DNA of 64,000 bases from an uncultured Steroidobacter sp. (GTDB taxonomy: Bacteria > Pseudomonadota > Gammaproteobacteria > Steroidobacterales > Steroidobacteraceae): positions 1 to 64,000 of the forward strand of contig NZ_CALFXI010000035.1 in NCBI RefSeq assembly GCF_937958065.1, read 5' to 3'. Position 1 is the stretch's first letter. Each line of letters begins with the position of its first letter. The notes beneath the pieces are model-generated. The model searched no databases. It was given only the letters and a program-made list of their open reading frames with translations, and was not told the origin of the DNA. Below are positions 43,426 through 51,700 of this stretch, in pieces. Position numbers and translations under genes: made by a program.

Positions 43426-43860
43426 ATGAACAAGATTGCATGCATGGCAATCGTGCTGGTGTCGTCCTCATCCCTGGTGGGTTGCGAGAAAGTCACTTCT
43501 GCCGAGATCGCGGTGGAGACACCGGTGCGAATCGATCCTGCATGCATCGAAGCCGCTGCGCCGCGCCTGGGTCCCACCGAGCGATTCCATCGCCTGCCCG
43601 ACCGGCCGGGAGGGACGGAGTTTCATGTGAAGCGCGGCCCCGCGGCCACGACCATCCTGGTGGCGGACGGTCCGCCGCATACGGTGCGAATGGCTTTCGG
43701 CTGGATCGGCCGGGAAAGCGACGAAGTGGAGCGCGCATCGTTGCAACTTCTTTCGGATCTTTACGCCGCCATCGTTGAGTCCTGCGGCATTCAAGCGCCT
43801 CCGGCCAAGATCACGACACGCTGCAAGACGCGTCACTGCGACAACTGGATGGCGCAGTGA
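43426..43860 (+). CDS. Hypothetical lipoprotein
   Basis: About 144 residues. ATG 43426 begins a lipoprotein signal (MNKIACMAIVLVSSSSLVGC). The remainder (RIDPACIEAAAPRLGPTERF, FHVKRGPAATTILVADG) has four further Cys and no recognised domain. It is a plus-strand orphan, divergent from the TerC/Alx leader and convergent with the DUF2231 gene. Earlier in-frame starts lack a signal peptide. Confidence 0.7.
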   Translation: MNKIACMAIVLVSSSSLVGCEKVTSAEIAVETPVRIDPACIEAAAPRLGPTERFHRLPDRPGGTEFHVKRGPAATTILVADGPPHTVRMAFGWIGRESDEVERASLQLLSDLYAAIVESCGIQAPPAKITTRCKTRHCDNWMAQ

Positions 43861-43881
43861 TGCCGATCGGCAGGTTCGCGC

Positions 43882-44361
43882 TCAGGTGCGCGGATGCAAA
43901 CGATCGTGCCCGGCCACGTGCGCCTGATCTTCGTGCCCGGGCTGGGTCACGCCAAGCACATGCACCAGATGACCGCCAAGCCAACCGGAGATGATCAGCG
44001 CCACGACGGCAACGATGGAAATGCCTCGCGCCACCGCATTCTCGAGGCCATCCTCCGCTCGCAGCCAGAAGCTCAGGGCCTGTGCGACCACGATGGCCAG
44101 GTTTAACACCAGGTGATATCGGCCCACTCGCTGGGCCCGCGGTTCATGGATGCCCAGCAAATCGAACAGCCCTGGCAGGGCCGCGAGCAGCGCACCGACG
44201 ATGCCGCCGCCCAGAGTGAAATACGCCGTCGTCGCCCAGCGCTCATCGCCCGTGAAGAGATACCCGAAGTCGCAAACCAAGGAGAACACCCACAGACCGA
44301 TGGGAAGAGTCACCAGCATCGGGTGTATCGGATGCCCGGCAACCGTGACGCGCGTGCTCAT
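43882..44361 (-). CDS. DUF2231 inner-membrane protein
   Basis: About 159 residues. ATG 44361 is preceded by GGAGG at ideal spacing. The opening TVAGHPIHPMLVTLPIGLWV is the DUF2231 signature, with His residues suggestive of haem or metal binding. Four membrane helices follow (FSLVCDFGYLF, TLGGGIVGALLAALPGLFDL, YHLVLNLAIVVAQALSFWL, ISIVAVVALIISGWLGGHLV). A His-rich tail ends the protein. Function is unknown. Confidence 0.87.
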   Translation of the reverse strand: MSTRVTVAGHPIHPMLVTLPIGLWVFSLVCDFGYLFTGDERWATTAYFTLGGGIVGALLAALPGLFDLLGIHEPRAQRVGRYHLVLNLAIVVAQALSFWLRAEDGLENAVARGISIVAVVALIISGWLGGHLVHVLGVTQPGHEDQAHVAGHDRLHPRT

Positions 44362-44540
44362 GGGAACCTCCGAAACGTTGGCGAGATATCCTGGGCGGGC
44401 GTGCGATCGTGTGCATGAGCGCACGTACGCAGGCCAGCACCCGTAAACGGGCCGCCTCCGATCTCTGTTCCGGTCGCCCTCTCCACTGGCAGTGGAGCCC
44501 GGGGAAGCTCCGATCCATCGAGTTCCCGAAGCACTCGATA

Positions 44541-44566
44541 GCTCGGGCCGACGCACGCCGGCCCGA
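44541..44566 (-). terminator. Probable terminator hairpin after the phosphoesterase gene
   Basis: Nine-bp perfect arms (CTCGGGCCG/CGGCCCGAG) with an 8-nt loop lie 13 bp after the stop of the phosphoesterase gene. No strong U-tract follows, so efficiency is uncertain. Confidence 0.45.
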
Positions 44567-44578
44567 GCCACGTCCCGT

Positions 44579-46624
44579 TCATCGACGGATCAGCGCGACC
44601 TCCACGTCGCCGTCGAAAACCGCCCACCAACGATTTCCGTAACTCTTGTCATAGCCGGCCAGCGGCTGACCTTCGCAGCCGTTCGGCCGCACCGGCGGAG
44701 TCTGCAACATGCCTTCGCCGAACGGCACATCGAGCATGCACTTCTCGTTCACCAGCGGCTGCCACTTGCCATCGACATTCCGAGCCAGCGTGTGCTTGCC
44801 CGCATCCAGCGTGTTGGCGGCCGTGAACTGGAGCACGTAGGGATCGGCAACCGCGTCCGAGATATCCCATTTCTTGGTAGCGCGGGCCGGCAGTTGCACC
44901 GGCGCCTTGGCGCTGCCGTCCGGCTGGCTGCCCGGCAGGCCCGCATCCACTTCGATGTCTTTAGCCGCGCCGTACGCACTGCTGAACGTTCCCGTCTGCT
45001 GCTGCGTGCCGCTGACGATGAGAATGTCGGAAGCGGTTTGCTCCGTTCCGGCGAGCCAGCTCAGCGTCACGTGTTCCTTCATGTCGGTCGTGGTCGCCGG
45101 CACGTCCACTTCGAACTGATCGGCACTCGGAATCAGACGATCGCGGCCGTTGAGGTTCGGGGTCCAGGACTCGTGATACTGGAACAGGAACTGATAGGCG
45201 AGCCGCATCAGATCGCCCTGACTTTCCGCGCGACTGAAGCCGGGCGTCCAGCTCAACGAGCGGTTCGTGCTCTCCATCCGATTGAACGTATTGTTGACGC
45301 CCGCGATCAGACGGGCCTGCGAGCCATCCCTGGCCGTGCAGTTGTTGGTCCAATACTGAGGATCCAGCGTCATGACCGGACGCGTGCTGGCCGGTATCGA
45401 GTTCGGATACACGATGCGCTCGCAACGATCGGTGGTGCGCGAGAACCGGTCGAACAATTGCCAGTTCGGATTCTCGAGCTCCTTCGGCCCCTGCTCGTTG
45501 TTCTCGATGGTGTGCTCGGCGAAGTACGCTTCCATATCGACGCGCGGACCGGAGAAGCTGAGCACGGTCGCGTTGGCATCGAACGCGCGCGAGCCGTTCG
45601 ACAGCGTCGCCATCTTCTGCTGAATCACGCTCTGGATCAGCTCGCCTTCACCAAAGCGGGACTCGTAGCCCTTGTAGGAGGCGTTGCCAGAGACGATCTG
45701 CGTGAACTGCGGCAAGCGATAGTTGCGATCGCTGGCGCGCCACGAAGACGCATCGATGCCGAGCGGCGCCTTGATGACCGAGCGCTGATACATGTGCTCG
45801 TGACCCTGCACCCACACCACGTCGTGCTTGGAGAAGAAGGCGCGGATGTCGTCCCACTGATTGAACAGGCGATCGTCGCCCTTCACGCCTTCGACGATCA
45901 TCTCGCGCACCTCGCCGTACTTGGGCCCGACGAGGCCGTCGTGGCTGGCGATGACGATGTGCTCGACGTCGTCGCGATGTTCCGCGACCACTTGCTTGAT
46001 CCACTCGAACGCCAGCGGCAGGTGATAGTACTTGAGCACGATGATCAGCACGCCATCGCGCACCACGTAGTAGTCGAGGTACTGCGCGCCGTTCATGTGA
46101 ACCGCATCTTTCGGGATGTAGTCCTTCATGTGCTCGACCCACTCCACCATGTAGGCGAAGCTGTCTTCGTGATTTCCCATGAGCGGCAGGAACTCGATGC
46201 CGCGATCGCGATACTTGGCGGCAATGGTGGTCCACTGCTGCAATTCGCGAGTCGAGCCGTTGTCCGTCAGGTCGCCGACCGGAATGACGATATCGACGCC
46301 CTGCTCCTGGAATTTCGCCAGCACCGCTTCCATGGGATGAATGGAAACATTCTCGCCCCCACCCTGCGTGTCCGGAAGAATGCCGATCTTGAGTGCTTTG
46401 CGTTTTGGCGGCTCGTGTCCGCCGCCAGGCGTGCCGGTCTCACCGCCCGGCGCGCCCGTCTCAACCCCCGGCGCACTCACGTCACCGCCTTTACCGCCGC
46501 TCGGCTCCGGCCGCGGATTCACCGCTTGGGGATTTTGCGCGGCGCTCTGCACGTTGTTGTCACCGCCACCGCAGCCACTCAGCAATGCCGCCATTACGCT
46601 GGCGGCAAGAACCTTCGTCTTCAT
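44579..46624 (-). CDS. Calcineurin-like metallophosphoesterase lipoprotein
   Basis: 681 residues. The signal ends in LLSGC, a lipobox. A Gly/Pro-rich linker of about 50 residues follows. The phosphoesterase core then has the five blocks of the superfamily: ILPDTQG, VGDLTDNG, MGNHED, IASHDG and VQGHEHMYQR, giving a complete two-metal site. A long C-terminal region with no recognised domain (about residues 330-680, rich in Asn/Thr) ends the protein. It would hydrolyse phosphate esters at the cell surface or in the periplasm. No operon partner is apparent. Confidence 0.88.
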   Translation of the reverse strand: MKTKVLAASVMAALLSGCGGGDNNVQSAAQNPQAVNPRPEPSGGKGGDVSAPGVETGAPGGETGTPGGGHEPPKRKALKIGILPDTQGGGENVSIHPMEAVLAKFQEQGVDIVIPVGDLTDNGSTRELQQWTTIAAKYRDRGIEFLPLMGNHEDSFAYMVEWVEHMKDYIPKDAVHMNGAQYLDYYVVRDGVLIIVLKYYHLPLAFEWIKQVVAEHRDDVEHIVIASHDGLVGPKYGEVREMIVEGVKGDDRLFNQWDDIRAFFSKHDVVWVQGHEHMYQRSVIKAPLGIDASSWRASDRNYRLPQFTQIVSGNASYKGYESRFGEGELIQSVIQQKMATLSNGSRAFDANATVLSFSGPRVDMEAYFAEHTIENNEQGPKELENPNWQLFDRFSRTTDRCERIVYPNSIPASTRPVMTLDPQYWTNNCTARDGSQARLIAGVNNTFNRMESTNRSLSWTPGFSRAESQGDLMRLAYQFLFQYHESWTPNLNGRDRLIPSADQFEVDVPATTTDMKEHVTLSWLAGTEQTASDILIVSGTQQQTGTFSSAYGAAKDIEVDAGLPGSQPDGSAKAPVQLPARATKKWDISDAVADPYVLQFTAANTLDAGKHTLARNVDGKWQPLVNEKCMLDVPFGEGMLQTPPVRPNGCEGQPLAGYDKSYGNRWWAVFDGDVEVALIRR

Positions 46625-46858
46625 CGTCGTGATCTCGCCTCGCCCTTGTTGACTGTTCTTCGGGGGCGCGAGTATCGAGAGCCTCGATTACGCAGCGGTT
46701 ACAGCTATGTCATGGTTTGTTGGGCGCTGTGTAAAGCCAACCGTCACTTGAACGCGTGTGCCTCCGATCTTCTCGTAATTCACGCCGCCGCCTTCAGTAA
46801 GGCTCGCGCGCAAGATCATGCGGCGGCCCTTGCCCGGGCCGGCTCGTTGCGCTTCCTG

Positions 46859-48280
46859 TCACGCCACCCACTGCCGCCCACGAATGTTCTGCAGCTGCCA
46901 CGGACTATCCACGTCGAGCTGTTCTGGAAACAACTCGCCACGTCCCTGGAGCGGGGTCCAATCGGTGAACTGGCCGACCAGCTTTCCGAGGTAGGGCTCC
47001 GCAACCGCCAGGCATTCGTCATGGTCCATCTGTTCCGGCTCGACCATGCCGCGGCGTGGATGGCGAATTGCCCAAACGGTTGCGGCCAACGCGCCGGCAA
47101 CGACTTGGACGGTGGTCGCGTTCGCAAACTCCACGTGACGCCGCGCTTCGTGGATCGAGAGCTGCGAGCCAAACCAGTAGGCGTTCTTCTCGTGTCCCGC
47201 GAGCAGCACGCCGAGCTCATCCGTGCCATCCACGATGTCGCGACTCAGGCGACGGCTCGACGACTGCATGTTCCATCCGCGTCCTTCGAGCTCGAGTGCG
47301 GACAGCATCGCGTCGTCGCAGGGGTGATAGACGAACATCACTGTCGGCCGGTAACTGAAGCCCTCCGCATGTCGTAGCGAGAGATAGTCTGCGATGGAGA
47401 ACACTTCATCGTGCGTGACGAGCATCCCTTGATATCCGCCCACCGACGGCGCCCAACTTCGAGCGAAAGTGCCGCCGCCCGGGCGCGGCAAATACAGCGT
47501 GCCGGAACCCGGGCGATGCTGCCGAGCCCGACGCGGCAGGTTCAGCTCGTGCGGTCCGACCGAGAGCTCGGTCGGCTGCAGCAACTCGTCGACGAAGCCG
47601 TCGATCGACCAGGTATTGACGAATTCGCCATGGCGTTTTGCATGGTCGGCTACCTGCGTATCACGCTCGGCGATCTGGATGACCGCGATCCCGAGGTCAC
47701 GCGCGAGCGCCGCCCAGTCCTCGCGGACTTCCGGTCGCGCCTCGCCCGCTCGCAACTCCTGATCCAGGCGCAGCAATGCGCGCTTTGCAAAATGTGAGAC
47801 CAACCCTGGATTGGCGCCATGATCGATCACGGCGGTAGGCGCATTCGCACCCAGGTCGGCCGCCAGTTGCAGCGCCTTCTCCCTGATGACGAAGTTCGTT
47901 CGCTGCCGCATCTCCAGCATCGGATTGTCATAAACGCCGGGCCAGGGTTCGATGGAGGTATCGACGTACAGGGCTTGCGTGTCCGCGCAGAAGCGGATCA
48001 GGTCCAGGCTCGACACGTTGATCGAGAGATTCAGGACCAGATCGCCCGCCTTGACGTGTCGTCCCAGGATGCGCCGGTGATTGCCGGGAGTGAGATGCGC
48101 ATGCTCGAAGTGCGCACCGATGGTCCTTGCCAGACCGCGTCCCTGTTCGTCCGCCGACAGCACCACGATGCGCCCCTCGCCCTGGAGCGAGACGTGGCGG
48201 CCGATCAAAGGCAGCACGCCCTGCCCGATGCTTCCGCAGCCGATGAGAATGATGTTCCCGGGAAACTCTACTTGTGTCAT
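46859..48280 (-). CDS. hss: Homospermidine synthase
   Basis: 473 residues. An N-terminal Rossmann fold (NIILIGCGSIGQGVLPLIGR) binds NAD. NLSINVSSLDLIRFC, YVDTSIEPWPGVYDN and VIDHGANPGLVSHFAKRALL are typical of bacterial homospermidine synthase, which makes homospermidine from putrescine. Length matches the family (about 470-480). It is transcribed after a single-domain response regulator. The 46625-46858 gap upstream of the phosphoesterase holds no recognised element. Confidence 0.9.
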   Translation of the reverse strand: MTQVEFPGNIILIGCGSIGQGVLPLIGRHVSLQGEGRIVVLSADEQGRGLARTIGAHFEHAHLTPGNHRRILGRHVKAGDLVLNLSINVSSLDLIRFCADTQALYVDTSIEPWPGVYDNPMLEMRQRTNFVIREKALQLAADLGANAPTAVIDHGANPGLVSHFAKRALLRLDQELRAGEARPEVREDWAALARDLGIAVIQIAERDTQVADHAKRHGEFVNTWSIDGFVDELLQPTELSVGPHELNLPRRARQHRPGSGTLYLPRPGGGTFARSWAPSVGGYQGMLVTHDEVFSIADYLSLRHAEGFSYRPTVMFVYHPCDDAMLSALELEGRGWNMQSSSRRLSRDIVDGTDELGVLLAGHEKNAYWFGSQLSIHEARRHVEFANATTVQVVAGALAATVWAIRHPRRGMVEPEQMDHDECLAVAEPYLGKLVGQFTDWTPLQGRGELFPEQLDVDSPWQLQNIRGRQWVA

Positions 48281-48357
48281 CGGGAACTAACACCGAGCGG
48301 AGCGTGACAGTTCCCTCCGAGGATCCGTCACCGCCCCTCACCGCAGCCGGCGATGAC

Positions 48358-48783
48358 TCAGGTCTGCGCGGAACCGATCAGGCCGGCGACGGCCTTCACG
48401 AGTGTCTCGGGCGCTGCGCTCTTGATCACGTAGTAGTCCGCCCCCGCTTCGAAGCCGCGCCGGCGATCCGATTCGCTATCCCGCTCCAGCGCGATCAATA
48501 CCGACAACTCCTGGAGACGCGGATCCTTCCTGATGCGGCTGATGAGTTTCAGCCCGTCCATCAGCGGCATGTCGGCGTCGGCCAGCACCAGATCGAAATG
48601 GCCTGAGTGCAACGCGTGCCAGCCATCCACACCATCCATGGCGAGGTCCACCTCGTATCCCTGTCGCCTGAGCAACTGGCTGTGCAACTCGCGAGCCTCG
48701 AGCGAATCATCCACTATGAGCACACGCTTGTTGTCCGGCGCGTGCGTGCCGGAACGGAGTCGGCTCCGGTCCCATGTCGGCAT
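48358..48783 (-). CDS. Single-domain response regulator
   Basis: About 141 residues. ATG 48783 follows GGAGAA. A CheY-like receiver domain has RVLIVDDS, the phosphoacceptor in DLVLADADMPLMDG, and GADYYVIKSA, where the usual KP is KS. No output domain is present. It lies between the small membrane protein and homospermidine synthase. Its kinase is not in the window; its neighbour encodes a c-di-GMP enzyme. Confidence 0.88.
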   Translation of the reverse strand: MPTWDRSRLRSGTHAPDNKRVLIVDDSLEARELHSQLLRRQGYEVDLAMDGVDGWHALHSGHFDLVLADADMPLMDGLKLISRIRKDPRLQELSVLIALERDSESDRRRGFEAGADYYVIKSAAPETLVKAVAGLIGSAQT

Positions 48784-48866
48784 ATGGTTCAGTTCTCCGA
48801 ATACGAACAGCAAAACAGCACGGCGCTTCCTGCATCGGTTACCTCGGGCATGCTATCGAGCCCGCA

Positions 48867-49082
48867 CTAGGCGATCCCGAGCAGCCTGCCGCACAGCACT
48901 CCTGCGAGCAGAAACAACCAGCGGCACCTGGAACCCTGCGTGAATCCCCGCTGGTACGCGGCGACGGTGCGTTGTCGCATTTCGTGCTCTACATACTCCT
49001 TGTAGTTTCGATAGTGCCGCCGCGGCTGGGCCTCGTCCGCATCGTCGGACGAAATTTCTTGCACGGTATCTGACGCCTGCAT
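48867..49082 (-). CDS. Small predicted membrane-anchored protein
   Basis: 71 residues. The ATG has an excellent site, AAGGAGG, 5 nt upstream. The N-terminal half is acidic then polar (ISSDDADEAQPRRHYRNYKE). The C-terminus is one hydrophobic helix (CRWLFLLAGVLCGRLLGIA). It begins 21 bp after the GGDEF-EAL gene, probably in the same transcript. No family is recognised. Confidence 0.6.
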   Translation of the reverse strand: MQASDTVQEISSDDADEAQPRRHYRNYKEYVEHEMRQRTVAAYQRGFTQGSRCRWLFLLAGVLCGRLLGIA

Positions 49083-49103
49083 GCGCCCCTCCTTTCGCTC
49101 GAA

Positions 49104-50930
49104 TCAATATCGACATGCGGTTTCTGCAGCGCGTTGGCATGCACCTGCCGTGGTGCGCATGACGGCGCCGCACATCTCGGCAGGCAACGGATAGCTGAAG
49201 AAGTAGCCTTGCGCCATCTGGCAGCCATGTCGGGACAGCACGTCCAGCTGGCTTTGCGACTCGACCCCCTCGGCAATCACCTTCAGACCGAGGCTGCGTG
49301 CCATCGCCAGGATCGCGCCAACGATGGCTTCATCGGTGGAGCTGGTGTGCACGTTCGCGACGAAGCTGCAATCGATCTTCAGGATGTCGATCGGCAGGTG
49401 TTTGAGATAGCTCAAGCTGGAGTAGCCGGTCCCGAAATCGTCCACCAGGATGTGCAGGCCGATGGCGCGTAATGCCTGCAGCTCGTTCGCGTAGCTCTCC
49501 ACTGCGCTCATCAGCGACGTCTCGGTAATTTCGATCGCGAGATCGGTGGCGGCCGCGCCGGTCTCGTCCAGAACGCGCTGGACCAGTTTTGCAACGGAGT
49601 GACGCTGAAACTGCTGTGCCGACACGTTCACTGCGATCGGCACGACCGGCACGCCACTTCCCCGCCAGCGCACGATCTGCTCGCACACCAGCCGTAGCAC
49701 GCGCTCTCCGAGCGGAATGATGAGATCGCTCTGCTCGGCCGCCAGGATGAAATCACTGGGCGGAATGTGTCCGAGCTGCGGATGTTCCCAGCGCACCAGC
49801 GCCTCCAGGCCGATCAGCTTGCGCGACTGGATGTCGATCACGGGCTGGTAATGAATGCACAGCTCGTCGCGATCGAGCGCCTGTTTCAGCGACAGCAGGA
49901 TCTCGAGCCGGCGGCGGACCTCGCCGTCCATCTTCGAGTTGAACAGACGGACGTTGCCGCGGCCGTGAGACTTCGCGGTCGAGAGCGCCAGATCGGCGTG
50001 GCTCAGCACTGTGTCCGCATCTGCATCGTCCGGCCCGCACAGGCTGATGCCGATGTTCGCCGTGACGTTGATCTCGTATTCGAAGCACAGCATCGGCGCA
50101 GCCAGTGCGGTCTGAAGTTTCACGGCCATTCGGGCCACGTGTTCCGCGCTGATCGCCGGCTGCAAGGTCACCGCAAATTCATCGTTGCCCATGCGCGCGA
50201 TCGAGCCACTGCCCGCGATGACCTTACGCAACCGCTCCGCGCTCTTGAGCAGCACCGCGTCGCCGACCTTCGCGCCGAGCGTATCGTTAAGGGTGCTGAA
50301 GTCATTGAGATCGAGCAGCAGCACCGCGAGCGATGCGCCCGGCTTGCGGCCGTTGATCCGTCGCTGCAGGTCATCTTTGAAAGACTGTCGATTCGCGAGC
50401 CCGGTCAACGGATCGCGACTGGCCAGGTACTCGGCGCGCAATTCCGCCTGGGAGCGGCCCTGCAGCAGGTGGTCCTCACGGACCTTGCGCGGCGTCGCAT
50501 CGCGTATGACATAACAGATTGCCGGCCGGCCTGCGTACTCGAGCGCCGTGGCACTGATATCGACGGGCACCAGCGAGCCGTCGCGCGCTCGCTGCAGCAC
50601 TTCGCGAGTGGTACGCGCCAGCGTCGTCGCTCTGCTCATGCTGTTCAGTGCGGCGGCATCCTGGGCCTCCAGCAGGACGTCGCTCACTTGCAGCAGGCGC
50701 AGTTCCTCGATCGAGTAGCCGAGCTTGCGAAGCAGCGTCGGGTTCGCTTCGACGAGCCGTCCCGCCTCGGCGTCGACCACGAGGATGCCCTCGCCGACAT
50801 GATCGACGATGGCGCGATAGCAGTGGCTGTCGGCACTCGTCTTTTCGGTCGCGAGGCGCTGTTTGCGAATGAACACCGCGGTCCAGATTCCGAGCGCAGA
50901 GCAGACGGCCGCGATCAACAAAGTGAGCAT
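49104..50930 (-). CDS. PAS-GGDEF-EAL cyclic-di-GMP protein
   Basis: About 608 residues from ATG 50930, which opens directly with a membrane helix (MLTLLIAAVCSALGIWTAVF). The frame continues to an ATG at 51032, but that stretch overlaps DNA derived from an autotransporter 3' end. A PAS domain (about 45-150) precedes a GGDEF domain whose signature reads MGNDEF, so cyclase activity is doubtful. The EAL domain is complete (LEALVRWEHP, NVSAQQF, ITETSL, DDFGTGYSSL, EGVES), so phosphodiesterase activity is expected. It probably lowers cyclic-di-GMP, affecting motility or biofilm. Confidence 0.9.
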   Translation of the reverse strand: MLTLLIAAVCSALGIWTAVFIRKQRLATEKTSADSHCYRAIVDHVGEGILVVDAEAGRLVEANPTLLRKLGYSIEELRLLQVSDVLLEAQDAAALNSMSRATTLARTTREVLQRARDGSLVPVDISATALEYAGRPAICYVIRDATPRKVREDHLLQGRSQAELRAEYLASRDPLTGLANRQSFKDDLQRRINGRKPGASLAVLLLDLNDFSTLNDTLGAKVGDAVLLKSAERLRKVIAGSGSIARMGNDEFAVTLQPAISAEHVARMAVKLQTALAAPMLCFEYEINVTANIGISLCGPDDADADTVLSHADLALSTAKSHGRGNVRLFNSKMDGEVRRRLEILLSLKQALDRDELCIHYQPVIDIQSRKLIGLEALVRWEHPQLGHIPPSDFILAAEQSDLIIPLGERVLRLVCEQIVRWRGSGVPVVPIAVNVSAQQFQRHSVAKLVQRVLDETGAAATDLAIEITETSLMSAVESYANELQALRAIGLHILVDDFGTGYSSLSYLKHLPIDILKIDCSFVANVHTSSTDEAIVGAILAMARSLGLKVIAEGVESQSQLDVLSRHGCQMAQGYFFSYPLPAEMCGAVMRTTAGACQRAAETACRY

Positions 50931-50941
50931 GGACGTGCTCG

Positions 50942-51020
50942 TCAGAATCTCATCGGGAACCCGGCGTTCGCGCGCAAGCCATCCCTCTGTGCTTGCGTCG
51001 CCCTCTGGTAGCGCAGGAAG
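50942..51020 (-). pseudogene. Remnant of an autotransporter 3' end
   Basis: This 79-bp segment aligns without gaps to 51701-51778, the last codons of the giant autotransporter. It reads LRYQRATQAQRDGLRANAGF-PMRF-stop against MRYQKATEGERDGLRANFGF-RMTF-stop. Only the terminal beta-strand region is left, so it is a remnant of a duplicated autotransporter gene. Confidence 0.75.
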
Positions 51021-51410
51021 GCGCAGATACATCGTTTTTGTATTTGATCACACAAGATAGCGTGCGCTGATGCTGTCGTTGACCCGGCAACCGCGACGAA
51101 CGCCGCCTCGCTGCGCATCGTCCGCTGGTCGACGCGCGCCGCTACGGGTTCATGGCCGAAGCCGTGTTGCTGTATACCGATATAGCAGACAGCTGCGGCA
51201 GCGCTGGCACATTCGGATTCAATTCGAATCCATTCGGGGCGATCTCGCCGCAGACGTCGTCAAGCTCGCATTCGACGACGCGCGCGCCGCATGCGTAGAG
51301 TCGCGACGCCGTGACGCGCCCCCGACGGTGCGTGCCGCAGATCGGGTGCAAGTTGCAGATGATTGCGGGCACTCGGACCGAGCAGCGTCGCGTTATGCCA
51401 GTTGGTGGGT

Positions 51411-51700
51411 CTACTCTCGCAGTCGATAGCGGGCAATGCGCGAGCCGTTGAACGTCCCCACCCAAAGCTCGTCGCCGACCAGAATCGCGGCGGAGGCGCC
51501 GCCGAAGGTACTGCTGCCGGAGTCCTCGAGCAACGGTTGCACGGACAGAGAAACCGGATCGACCGCGATCACTTTGAAGCCCACCGTACAGCTCGGCACA
51601 TTCGTGCACGCGAAGATCTCGGCCGGCGTCGCTGCCTGGCCCGTGATCAGCAGCCTGCCGTCGGCCGCGGCGCGAATGTTCGGGATGAATGGCGTGTGGG
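51411..51700 (-). pseudogene. C-terminal fragment of a beta-propeller-like protein
   Basis: Directly after the autotransporter stop, a minus-strand frame gives PFIPNIRAAADGRLLITGQA, FACTNVPSCTVGFKVIAVDP, and TFGGASAAILVGDELWVGTF ending NGSRIARYRLRE. The periodic GDELWVGTFNGSRIARY strand resembles the last blade of SMP-30/NHL-type propellers. No start or N-terminal part exists. The remaining 51021-51410 has a weak protein-like frame that I cannot assign. Confidence 0.5.

Noticed and set aside
51021..51410. Protein-like minus-strand frame with ELDDVCGEIAPNGFELNPNV
   Set aside because: It has no start, no ribosome site and no recognisable family. It may be part of a decayed gene but cannot be supported.
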